Shown here: positions 24,425 through 32,088 of the stretch, one piece after another
Layout of the letters: every line of letters begins with the position of its first letter
How positions within the stretch are numbered: position 1 is the stretch's first letter
NCBI RefSeq assembly: GCF_029285175.1
Contig: NZ_JABEDH010000003.1
Span: forward strand, 1-64,000
Direction of reading: 5' to 3'
Length of the DNA: 64,000 nt
Source of the DNA: Sulfitobacter sp. M05
GTDB lineage: Bacteria; Pseudomonadota; Alphaproteobacteria; Rhodobacterales; Rhodobacteraceae
Program-made: the position numbers and the translations under genes
The notes under the pieces: model-generated
What the model was told of the DNA's origin: nothing
What the model saw: only the letters and a program-made list of their open reading frames with translations
The model's database searches: none

Positions 24425-24445
24425 GTTGGCAGTGGGGGGATTCGA

Positions 24446-25351
24446 ATGTCATTGCCAGCAACCGAAGTGGTTTCAGAGGGGCAGCACATAGATGTGCGGT
24501 CGCCGGCTGATGCGGCGGGTTTTTTGCTTGATGGTCAATCCGCAGCCATTGACGCGGTGAGGGCTGCAGAGCATTTGATTTTAAGAGCTTCGCATAGGAT
24601 GGCCGTTGCAATTGGGTCAAATAATAGCTTGCACTACGCGGCGGCAGGGAGTTCTGGGCTTATGGCTCTTGCCGATGCCAGCGAGCTGCGTGGAACGTTC
24701 GGCATCCCATCTGAGAAAATTTATATCCATATGGCCGGTGGTGTTCCTGTGGATGCACATATGCCGGGTGATGCTGAAGATGACGAGGAAGCAGTTGAGC
24801 TGATCTCTGACACAATTTCTGAGGGCGATGTTGTGATCGTTCTGACGGCCAGCGGCTCCACACCCTTCGCGCTCGCTGTGGCGCGCGCGGCACAGCGGAA
24901 ATCGGCAGTTGTCATCGGCATCGCCAACAATCCGGACACACCCCTATTAAACATTGCAGATGAACCGATCTGCATTGCGACGCCGCCAGAAGTCATTGCT
25001 GGATCCACGCGACTAGGTGCCGGGACCGCACAGAAAGCTGCGCTTAACCTCTTGTCCAGTTTGATGGGCGTCGAATTGGGTCACGTCTATCGTGGTGAAA
25101 TGGTCAACTTCATAGCCGACAATGCCAAGCTCGTGCGGCGGGCGACCAACATGGTTTCGCGCATTGCAGGCGTTTCCGCAGAACTGGCAGAGGACGCAAT
25201 CACAAAAGCAGGTGGACGCGTCAAACCTGCCATTCTTGTCGCCGCCGGGTGTTCACTCGAAGAAGCAAATATCTTGCTTGAGCAAAGCAGCGGCCAACTT
25301 GGCCCTTGTTTTTCATCACTGAAATCAAACCGGACAAACACGTCAATTTAG
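24446..25351 (+). CDS. murQ: N-acetylmuramic acid 6-phosphate etherase
   Basis: A 301-residue SIS-fold enzyme. Diagnostic stretches are YAAAGSSGLMALADASELRG (catalytic Glu in DASEL), FGIPSEKIYIHMAGG, MPGDAEDDEEAVELI (second Glu region), VIVLTASGSTPFALAVARAA, ANNPDTPLLNIADEPI and GSTRLGAGTAQKAALNLLSS. It cleaves the lactyl ether of MurNAc-6-P to GlcNAc-6-P, feeding nagA. The usual GAGTSGRLG reads AAGSSGLMA here, a moderate divergence. It is the first gene of the rightward operon, 10 bases before the sugar-binding protein. Confidence 0.88.
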   Translation: MSLPATEVVSEGQHIDVRSPADAAGFLLDGQSAAIDAVRAAEHLILRASHRMAVAIGSNNSLHYAAAGSSGLMALADASELRGTFGIPSEKIYIHMAGGVPVDAHMPGDAEDDEEAVELISDTISEGDVVIVLTASGSTPFALAVARAAQRKSAVVIGIANNPDTPLLNIADEPICIATPPEVIAGSTRLGAGTAQKAALNLLSSLMGVELGHVYRGEMVNFIADNAKLVRRATNMVSRIAGVSAELAEDAITKAGGRVKPAILVAAGCSLEEANILLEQSSGQLGPCFSSLKSNRTNTSI

Positions 25352-25361
25352 GGAGAAGACC

Positions 25362-26615
25362 ATGAAGAAATCTACTTTGATCGGAGCCATGATGGCCACG
25401 TCTGTGCTTGCAGGGGCCGCCGCCGCGCAAGATGTTACACTGACAATCGAAAGCTGGCGCAATGATGATCTTGCCATCTGGCAAAACAAGATCATTCCAG
25501 CGTTTGAGGCGGCTCATCCGGGCATCAAACTGAACTTCACGCCATCTGCACCAGCCGAGTATAACGCTGTGTTGAATTCCAAACTTGATGCAGGCTCTGC
25601 TGGTGACATCATCACCTGCCGACCATTTGATGCCTCTCTGGCGCTCTATGAGGCCGGGCATCTGGCTGACATTAGCGATCTTGACGGCATGGCGAACTTT
25701 TCACCTGTGGCCAAGTCTGGATGGAGCACAGATGACGCATCCGTCCAGTTCTGCGTGCCAATGGCGTCCGTGATCCACGGCTTTATCTATAACAAAGACG
25801 CCTTTGCCGAGCTGGGCATCGAAGCGCCTGCAACTGAAGAAGAGTTCTTTGCCGCCCTCGACACGATCAAAGAAGATGGCAGCTACATTCCGATGGCGAT
25901 GGGCACGAACGACCAGTGGGAAGCCGCAACCATGGGCTATAACAACATCGGTCCAAACTACTGGAAAGGCGAAGAGGGCCGCTTGGCCTTGCTGGCTGGT
26001 GACCAATCGTTGACAGACGAAGGCTGGGTTGCCCCATATCGCCAGTTGGCCCGCTGGGGCGAATATCTCGGCGACGGGTTTGAGGCACAGACCTATCCAG
26101 ACAGCCAGAACATCTTCACGCTTGGCCGCGCGGCGATCTATCCGGCGGGGTCTTGGGAGATCTCTGGCTTTAACAACTTGGTCGATTTCGAAATGGGTGC
26201 CTTTTACCCCCCCGTCCAGAACGCTGGCGACACCTGCTATATCTCGGATCACACCGACATCGGCATCGGAATGAACGCCGCGACCGATAACCCCGAAGCC
26301 GCTGCGACGTTCCTGAACTGGGTTGGTTCATCCGAATTCGCGACGATCTTTGCCAACGCTCTGCCGGGTTTCTTCCCGCTGTCGGACGCACCGGTCACGC
26401 TTGAAGATCCACTCGCACAAGAATTCATCTCTTGGCGCGGTGAATGCGAAAGCTCGATCCGGTCTACTTATCAGATCCTGTCGCGCGGTACGCCCAACCT
26501 TGAGAACGACACATGGAATGCTTCCGTGGCGGTAATCAAGGGCGAGGAAAGCCCCGAAGACGCTGGCGCACGCCTGCAAAAGGGTCTGGCAAGCTGGTAC
26601 GAACCACAGCAGTAA
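25362..26615 (+). CDS. CUT1 sugar ABC transporter substrate-binding protein
   Basis: A 417-residue periplasmic protein. Signal peptide: MKKSTLIGAMMATSVLAGAA. The mature part begins with the family-1 binding fold VTLTIESWRNDDLAIWQNKI, then NAVLNSKLDAGSAGDIITCR and GFIYNKDAFAELGIEAPATE. It is placed directly after murQ and before two permeases, so the ligand is most likely MurNAc, GlcNAc or a small muropeptide-derived sugar. A stem-loop follows the gene. Confidence 0.85.
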   Translation: MKKSTLIGAMMATSVLAGAAAAQDVTLTIESWRNDDLAIWQNKIIPAFEAAHPGIKLNFTPSAPAEYNAVLNSKLDAGSAGDIITCRPFDASLALYEAGHLADISDLDGMANFSPVAKSGWSTDDASVQFCVPMASVIHGFIYNKDAFAELGIEAPATEEEFFAALDTIKEDGSYIPMAMGTNDQWEAATMGYNNIGPNYWKGEEGRLALLAGDQSLTDEGWVAPYRQLARWGEYLGDGFEAQTYPDSQNIFTLGRAAIYPAGSWEISGFNNLVDFEMGAFYPPVQNAGDTCYISDHTDIGIGMNAATDNPEAAATFLNWVGSSEFATIFANALPGFFPLSDAPVTLEDPLAQEFISWRGECESSIRSTYQILSRGTPNLENDTWNASVAVIKGEESPEDAGARLQKGLASWYEPQQ

Positions 26616-26633
26616 AGTTACCTTTCTGGCTCT

Positions 26634-26654
26634 GCGCGACACTGATCGTCGCGC
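26634..26654 (+). terminator. stem-loop after the sugar-binding protein gene
   Basis: GCGCGAC pairs with GTCGCGC around a 7-base loop (ACTGATC), 18 bases after the stop codon. It lies between the binding-protein and permease genes, as expected for differential expression. Confidence 0.6.
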
Positions 26655-26744
26655 GGGGCCGTATCTACTCACACAATGACCTATCTGCAAGGCGTCCGTC
26701 CGGCGCTTTTCAAATGGATCGTATCAATTTGAAGGGCCGAGCAA

Positions 26745-27662
26745 ATGACAGAAAAACCACGCTTCCGTTGGCACATTGTTGTGTTCTTGGCTCCCGCAGT
26801 GTTGGTCTACACCGCCGTGATGATCTACCCGCTGTTCAACACGCTGCGCCTATCGTTGTTCACCGAAGTGGACCAGGCCCGGGTCTATGTCGGTTTGCAG
26901 AACTTCAAGACTTTGTTCGGTGATACGGTCTGGTCCACCCAATTCTGGAACGCATTGGGGAACAACTTTTGGTTCTTCATCGTCCATATGCTGGTGCAAA
27001 ACCCGATCGGGATTGCACTGGCCGCCATTCTGAGCCACCCCAAACTGCGCTTCGCCGCATTTTATCGCTCTGCCATCTTTATCCCTACAATCCTGTCCTT
27101 TGTTATCGTGGGCTTTGCCTGGAAGCTGATCCTGTCGCCCATCTGGGGCATTGCCCCGGGTATGCTGGACGCAGTTGGCCTCAAGTCGCTTTACGCCCCG
27201 TGGCTGGGCAAAGAGGAATACGCCCTGACCACCTTGTCACTGGTGTCAGTCTGGCAGTTTGTCGGTATCCCAATGATGCTGATCTACGCGGCCCTGCTGT
27301 CAATCCCGGACGAAATTCTGGAAGCCGCAGAGGTCGAAGGGATCACGGGGCTGTCCGCTTTCTGGAAGATCAAACTGCCGCTGATTTTGCCATCTATCGG
27401 GATCATTTCAATCCTGACGTTCGTGGCAAACTTTAACGCCTTTGACCTGATCTATGCCGCACAAGGCGCTCTGGCAGGGCCGGACTTTTCCACGGATATT
27501 CTGGGTACGTTTATGTATCGCACGTTCTTTGGCTTCCAACTGCAATTGGGTGACCCGCATATGGGATCGACCATCGCTTCGGCCATGTTTGCAATCATCC
27601 TCATCGGTGTGTGCCTGTACCTTTTCGGTATCCAGTCGCGCATGCGCCGCTACCAGTTCTGA
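26745..27662 (+). CDS. CUT1 sugar ABC permease, MalF-like
   Basis: A 305-residue permease with six TM helices, beginning WHIVVFLAPAVLVYTAVMIY. The EAA loop that docks the ATPase is EILEAAEVEGITGLSAFWKI then KLPLILPSIG near residue 190. It forms the channel with the following permease. Spacing and direction make it part of the murQ operon. Confidence 0.88.
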   Translation: MTEKPRFRWHIVVFLAPAVLVYTAVMIYPLFNTLRLSLFTEVDQARVYVGLQNFKTLFGDTVWSTQFWNALGNNFWFFIVHMLVQNPIGIALAAILSHPKLRFAAFYRSAIFIPTILSFVIVGFAWKLILSPIWGIAPGMLDAVGLKSLYAPWLGKEEYALTTLSLVSVWQFVGIPMMLIYAALLSIPDEILEAAEVEGITGLSAFWKIKLPLILPSIGIISILTFVANFNAFDLIYAAQGALAGPDFSTDILGTFMYRTFFGFQLQLGDPHMGSTIASAMFAIILIGVCLYLFGIQSRMRRYQF

Positions 27663-27673
27663 GGAGAATGAAA

Positions 27674-28513
27674 ATGAATGCCGCACGTCAAAATCGCCTC
27701 AATACATTTGCTGCCCACGGTGCGCTGATCCTCTATGTACTGATCGCCCTGTTCCCGGTCTTTGTGATCGTGATCAACAGCTTCAAGGATCGCAGGTCAA
27801 TCTTTCGCGAACCTCTGGCATTGCCAAATTCGGAGAGCTTTTCACTGATCGGATATGAAACCGTGTTGAAACAAGGGGATTTTTTTCTCTACTTTCAAAA
27901 CTCCATGATCGTGACCGTGGGATCGCTTTTCTTCATCCTGCTTTTTGGGGCCATGGCCGCCTTTGCCCTTGCTGAATACCGATTCAAGGGCAACACGCTG
28001 ATAGGGCTGTATCTGGCACTCGGCATAATGATCCCCATTCGGATCGGCACCGTCGCCATTCTGGAAATGATGGTGCAAACTGGTCTGGTGAACACACTGT
28101 GGGCGCTGATCCTTGTTTATACGGCGCAAGGCCTGCCGCTGGCCGTGTTTATCCTGTCTGAATTCATGCGTCAGGTCAGTGATGACCTGAAGAACGCGGG
28201 CCGCATTGATGGCCTGTCTGAATACCGTATCTTCTTTGTGCTGGTCCTGCCGCTGGTACGCCCTGCGATGGCGACGGTCGCCGTTTTCAACATGATCCCG
28301 ATCTGGAATGATCTGTGGTTCCCATTGATCCTCGCGCCAGCCGAAGAGGTCAAAACACTGACGCTGGGCAGCCAGGTCTTTATCGGGCAGTTCGTGACCG
28401 ACTGGAACGCAGTGCTGTCGGCCCTGTCGCTGGCCATCCTGCCGGTCATGGCGCTCTACGTTGTATTCTCACGGCAATTGATCCGGGGCATCACATCCGG
28501 TGCAGTCAAATGA
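27674..28513 (+). CDS. CUT1 sugar ABC permease, MalG-like
   Basis: A 279-residue permease with six TM helices (first: GALILYVLIALFPVFVIVIN). The EAA motif region is DDLKNAGRIDGLSEYRIFFV then LVLPLVRPAM. ATG 27674 is chosen because GAGGAG lies seven bases upstream; the ATG at 27668 is too close to it. Its stop overlaps the next gene by ATGA. Confidence 0.88.
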   Translation: MNAARQNRLNTFAAHGALILYVLIALFPVFVIVINSFKDRRSIFREPLALPNSESFSLIGYETVLKQGDFFLYFQNSMIVTVGSLFFILLFGAMAAFALAEYRFKGNTLIGLYLALGIMIPIRIGTVAILEMMVQTGLVNTLWALILVYTAQGLPLAVFILSEFMRQVSDDLKNAGRIDGLSEYRIFFVLVLPLVRPAMATVAVFNMIPIWNDLWFPLILAPAEEVKTLTLGSQVFIGQFVTDWNAVLSALSLAILPVMALYVVFSRQLIRGITSGAVK

Positions 28514-29535
28514 GGGTCCTGGTCGCAGGTCTGGGAAATATGGGGCGCAGCCATGCGCTGGCCTATCACACCCATCCCGACGCGGATGTTATTGGGCTGG
28601 TGAACCGATCTGCGGTAGATCTGCCAGAGGCGCTGCTGAACTACCCGTGGGTCACGACATTTGCCGAAGGTCTCGCGCTGAAGCCTGATTTGGTTTGTAT
28701 CGCAACCTATTCCGACAGTCACGCCGACTATGCGATTGCTGCGATGGAGGCGGGGGCGGATGTGTTCGTCGAAAAGCCACTGGCGACCACAGTGGATGAT
28801 GCGCGCCGCGTTGTGGCTGCTGCTGAACGGTTGGGCCGCAAGCTGGTTGTGGGATATATCCTGCGCCATCACCCCAGTTGGCAACGCCTGATTACTGAGG
28901 CGCGCGACCTTGGCGGGCCATATGTGTTCCGTATGAACCTCAATCAGCAATCTGATGGTGACACATGGAAGACGCATAAGGCCCTGATGGAGAACACCTC
29001 TCCAATCGTCGACTGCGGTGTGCATTATGTTGATGTCATGTGCCAAATCACAGATGCCAAGCCTGTGCGCGTCAATGGCATGGGACTGCGGTTGTCAGAT
29101 GAGATTGCGCCCAGCATGTACAACTACGGCCAGCTTCAGGTCTGGTTTGAGGATGGCTCTGTCGGTTGGTATGAGGCCGGATGGGGCCCGATGATGTCGG
29201 AAACCGCGTTCTTTGTGAAAGACGTGGTGTCGCCCAACGGGGCCGTGTCGATCACCGACGGCCACAAGGGCGCGTCCGATGACATCGATGGTCACACTAA
29301 GGTGGGTGGCATTCTGGTCCATCGCCCGTCCGACGATCAACTGATCGAAATACACAACGAGCCCGGCCATCAAGACCTGTGTGATGCACAAGCGGCCTTC
29401 ATGATCGACGCTGTCAAAACTGATGCCGACCTGTCACGGCACATGGATGATGCCGTCCAATCCCTCGCAATTTGCCTAGCTGCCGATGAAAGTATCCGGT
29501 CTGGCCACCCAATGACACTAGGAGAAACCCGATGA
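28510..29535 (+). CDS. Gfo/Idh/MocA-family sugar oxidoreductase
   Basis: A 341-residue NAD(P)-dependent enzyme. Rossmann start [20 protein letters not shown], then [20 protein letters not shown] and [20 protein letters not shown] (the Lys of EKP is catalytic), and [14 protein letters not shown] in the substrate domain (Asp and His). It lies between the permeases and the ATPase with ATGA overlaps at both ends, so it belongs to the uptake operon. It may oxidise or epimerise the imported sugar or a linked one; the exact substrate is unknown. Confidence 0.83.
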   Translation: MRVLVAGLGNMGRSHALAYHTHPDADVIGLVNRSAVDLPEALLNYPWVTTFAEGLALKPDLVCIATYSDSHADYAIAAMEAGADVFVEKPLATTVDDARRVVAAAERLGRKLVVGYILRHHPSWQRLITEARDLGGPYVFRMNLNQQSDGDTWKTHKALMENTSPIVDCGVHYVDVMCQITDAKPVRVNGMGLRLSDEIAPSMYNYGQLQVWFEDGSVGWYEAGWGPMMSETAFFVKDVVSPNGAVSITDGHKGASDDIDGHTKVGGILVHRPSDDQLIEIHNEPGHQDLCDAQAAFMIDAVKTDADLSRHMDDAVQSLAICLAADESIRSGHPMTLGETR

Positions 29536-30533
29536 CTGCTCTGACCCTTACCAATGTTTGTAAATCCTTTGGCAGTGTGGAAGTTCTCAAAGACATCAAC
29601 CTGACGGTTGAGGATGGTGAATTTGTTGTATTTGTCGGCCCGTCTGGCTGTGGCAAATCTACCCTGTTGCGTGTGATCGCAGGGCTGGAAGACGCAACCG
29701 ACGGTACGGTCAGCATTGGCGGCGATGTCGTCAACAACACGCCACCCGCGAAACGCGGCATTGCAATGGTGTTTCAATCCTACGCGCTTTATCCGCATCT
29801 GAGCGTGCGGGATAACATGGCCCTTGGCCTCAAGCAGGAAAAGCAACCGAAGTCGGTAATTGATGAACGGGTCACCAAAGCGGTACAGATGCTTGATTTG
29901 ACTGCGTATGTGGATCGCCGCCCGTCAGATTTATCAGGGGGTCAGCGTCAGCGAGTGGCTATTGGGCGTGCCATTGTGCGCGAGCCCAAGCTGTTCTTGT
30001 TTGATGAACCGCTTTCCAACCTTGATGCCGCGCTGCGGATGAATACACGCATTGAAATTGCTGAACTGCACCGCACGCTGAGTGCATCTATGATTTATGT
30101 GACCCACGACCAAACTGAAGCGATGACGCTAGCGGACAAGATCGTCGTGCTGAGGGACGGACGTGTTGAGCAGATCGGCAGCCCAATGGATCTGTACAAC
30201 AATCCTGCGAACAAGTTTGTCGCTGGTTTTTTGGGCTCTCCCGCGATGAACTTTCTGCAACAGGCGCCTGTTGATATGCCCCAAGGTGGTACATTTGGTA
30301 TCCGACCTGAACACCTGCGATTGGAAAAAGGGGGGCGGATCAAAGGGACTGTTACCCATGTTGAGCGTTTGGGCGGTGATACAAACCTTCTTATCTCCAC
30401 TACTGCGCAAGAGCCGATGACAGTTCGTCTGTTTGGACAAGACAGCACCTCTGTTGGTGAAGCAATCGAGCTCGACTTTGATAACAACACGGCTTTTGCC
30501 TTTGATGCGAACGATCAACGCATCGCGGTTTAG
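29532..30533 (+). CDS. CUT1 sugar ABC transporter ATPase, MalK/UgpC-like
   Basis: A 333-residue ATPase. Walker [15 protein letters not shown]-loop [12 protein letters not shown], signature [14 protein letters not shown], Walker [15 protein letters not shown] and H-loop YVTHDQTEA. The C-terminal ~110 residues form the TOBE/regulatory domain ([25 protein letters not shown]). It is the last gene of the murQ operon and energises the two permeases. Confidence 0.9.
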   Translation: MTALTLTNVCKSFGSVEVLKDINLTVEDGEFVVFVGPSGCGKSTLLRVIAGLEDATDGTVSIGGDVVNNTPPAKRGIAMVFQSYALYPHLSVRDNMALGLKQEKQPKSVIDERVTKAVQMLDLTAYVDRRPSDLSGGQRQRVAIGRAIVREPKLFLFDEPLSNLDAALRMNTRIEIAELHRTLSASMIYVTHDQTEAMTLADKIVVLRDGRVEQIGSPMDLYNNPANKFVAGFLGSPAMNFLQQAPVDMPQGGTFGIRPEHLRLEKGGRIKGTVTHVERLGGDTNLLISTTAQEPMTVRLFGQDSTSVGEAIELDFDNNTAFAFDANDQRIAV

Positions 30534-30845
30534 GGCTTGAACAGCATTCGGAACAATTTTTACTGAAACACATCCACGGCTCTGGAATAAAGCCTTAAGC
30601 GTTTTGCTATCGCCAATGCCAAGTCTTGCCGCCGCGCAGCAGCGTAGCGATATGTCGTGCTGCGGTAATATTCGCGTTGCTAGGGTCCTGACCCTAGCGC
30701 GCGGCATGAAAACGCATTCACAGTATGGGCTGATTTTGCGAAAGCGTCGCATAGTCCCTGACGGTCTGTTGTTCGTCTGGCAAGTCACTTGGGTCAATGT
30801 TGTGACGTAAAAGCCAAAGTCATCTGACGCCCACCAACGAACAAC
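30534..30845. other. intergenic region between the sugar operon and tRNA-Arg
   Basis: 312 bases with no supportable gene. It contains one perfect palindrome (30679-30698, listed separately). The 68-codon open frame inside shows no protein-like features. Confidence 0.5.
30679..30698. repeat. palindrome family TAGGGTCCTGA, copy 2
   Basis: GCTAGGGTCCTGACCCTAGC is palindromic, with 9 pairable bases on each side of the central CT. The core is identical to 62580-62597 and near-identical to 20424-20447. Confidence 0.7.
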
Positions 30846-30922
30846 TGGCGATCCCGGGAGGACTCGAACCCCCAACCCCCTGATTAGAAGTCAGGTGCTC
30901 TATCCAGTTGAGCTACGGGACC
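30846..30922 (-). tRNA. tRNA-Arg (anticodon TCT)
   Basis: The minus strand folds as a complete cloverleaf: acceptor GGTCCCG/CGGGATC with one G-U pair, D arm GCTCAACTGGATAGAGC, anticodon arm CTGACTTCTAATCAG with TCT at plus-strand positions 30886-30888, T arm GGTTCGAGTCC, discriminator G and encoded CCA. It is 77 nt including CCA. It decodes AGA/AGG arginine codons. Confidence 0.95.
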
Positions 30923-31126
30923 GCTGAGGACGGTTGTCACGCAAAATCGAGACCTATGCAAGACCAGCTTGTGGCCAATTGTGACTTATAACGTTTCGAG
31001 TTTAACTTGAAACACTTGTTCGCTGCCTCTTCCTCTGATCGAACGCGAAAAGGGGTGCGTTATGTTTCAGGCCAAATTCGAAAATTCTTAGCAAGCAAAA
31101 CGCGCGGAAACCAACACGGCCAAGGG
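30923..31126. other. intergenic region upstream of tRNA-Arg
   Basis: 204 bases holding the tRNA promoter side and the 3' flank of the GrdB-like gene. I see no repeat of the tRNA 3' end, so there is no sign of an integrated element using this tRNA within the window. Confidence 0.4.
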
Positions 31127-32023
31127 CTAGCGGTTCTGCACTTGTTTGGCTGTCACCTTGCCAGCGTCGAAGGCTTGTTTGCGGCATTTGATTTCTTGCG
31201 GTGAGAGTTTGGCCGCATTGGAATAGTCGTCTTTCCACCGCGGGGCACCGATCCATTCAAGGCCCGAGTGCAGGGTTGTGCGGGGGTGCTGCGCACTTTC
31301 CAAAAGGTCCAGCGCCATGTTCAGGACCGCGGCCTGTGACGCGGTATCCTTTGGCCGGCCTGCGGCATTCCCCAGTGGAAAATCGTTGAACAGGAAACGT
31401 GGAACACCGGCATGTTCGACGATATCCTTGGCGCATCCCATGATGACGGTTGTAATGCCGGCCTCTTCCAATTGGCGGGCCGCGATTGAAACGGATTGGT
31501 GGCACACCGGACAATTGGGCACCAGTAGGGCTGTGTCGATGCCGTTTTCGCGGCAAAGCTCAATAAGGGCCGGGCTGTCCACTTCGAGGGTTATGCGTTG
31601 GGACCGGTTGGTCGGCAATCCGAAAAAATGATCAGCTAATTTGCCGATACGTCCACCAGCCACTACATTTTTTAAGGCGGTCAGCGGGAAATAGCTTGCC
31701 TGGTCCTCGGCGGTGGTGTGGTCGCGGTCGATGGCGATATGGGAAATGCGCAGATCTGGCGTGCCCAAGGTTGGATGTGCATAAACCTCATAAAATTTGG
31801 CCGCAGCATTATAGGGTGCGCCGGGGCCTTGATCGCCCTTGTCTGGCTGAAAAAGCGCCGCAGTTGTGATCAGGCCAAGGGTGCATTCTGCCAAGGGTTT
31901 TGTGAGCGGGGCAAAGGGGACATCTATAAAACTGGCCCAATCATAAGGCGCACCATACCCCAGCGCCTGATAATAGTCGCGGGTGCGTTGCATATAGGCA
32001 ATCGGCTTATCAGCGGCGCTCAT
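31127..32023 (-). CDS. GrdB/PrdB-like reductase-family protein with CxxC
   Basis: A 298-residue protein related to the glycine/sarcosine/betaine and D-proline reductase selenoprotein-B family. The active-site region reads LLVPNCPVCHQSVSIAARQL, with two cysteines where anaerobes use a selenocysteine motif. The late FLFNDFPLGNAAGRPKDTAS stretch is a family hallmark. It is the last gene of the leftward betaine operon, 65 bases after an FAD-GcvT demethylase-like gene. No GrdA, GrdC/D or glycine reductase partners are present and no selenocysteine is needed. A redox role on a betaine- or sarcosine-related molecule is inferred. Confidence 0.68.
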   Translation of the reverse strand: MSAADKPIAYMQRTRDYYQALGYGAPYDWASFIDVPFAPLTKPLAECTLGLITTAALFQPDKGDQGPGAPYNAAAKFYEVYAHPTLGTPDLRISHIAIDRDHTTAEDQASYFPLTALKNVVAGGRIGKLADHFFGLPTNRSQRITLEVDSPALIELCRENGIDTALLVPNCPVCHQSVSIAARQLEEAGITTVIMGCAKDIVEHAGVPRFLFNDFPLGNAAGRPKDTASQAAVLNMALDLLESAQHPRTTLHSGLEWIGAPRWKDDYSNAAKLSPQEIKCRKQAFDAGKVTAKQVQNR

Positions 32024-32088
32024 TCGGGGGCTTTCCTGGACCAGTTGCGATATAGGGTAGCGCAGTTTCCGGCGGGTTCGTAGCCCTG

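Noticed and set aside
24291..24620. N-terminal 110-codon extension of the sugar kinase
   Set aside because: It crosses the divergent promoter and overlaps murQ; the kinase motif starts right after the ATG at 24290.
28315..28509. N-terminal extension of the Gfo/Idh/MocA enzyme
   Set aside because: It lies inside the permease gene in another frame; the Rossmann motif begins at the ATG at 28510.
30846..30922. tRNA-Arg as an integration site for a genomic island
   Set aside because: No integrase gene and no repeated tRNA end found nearby.
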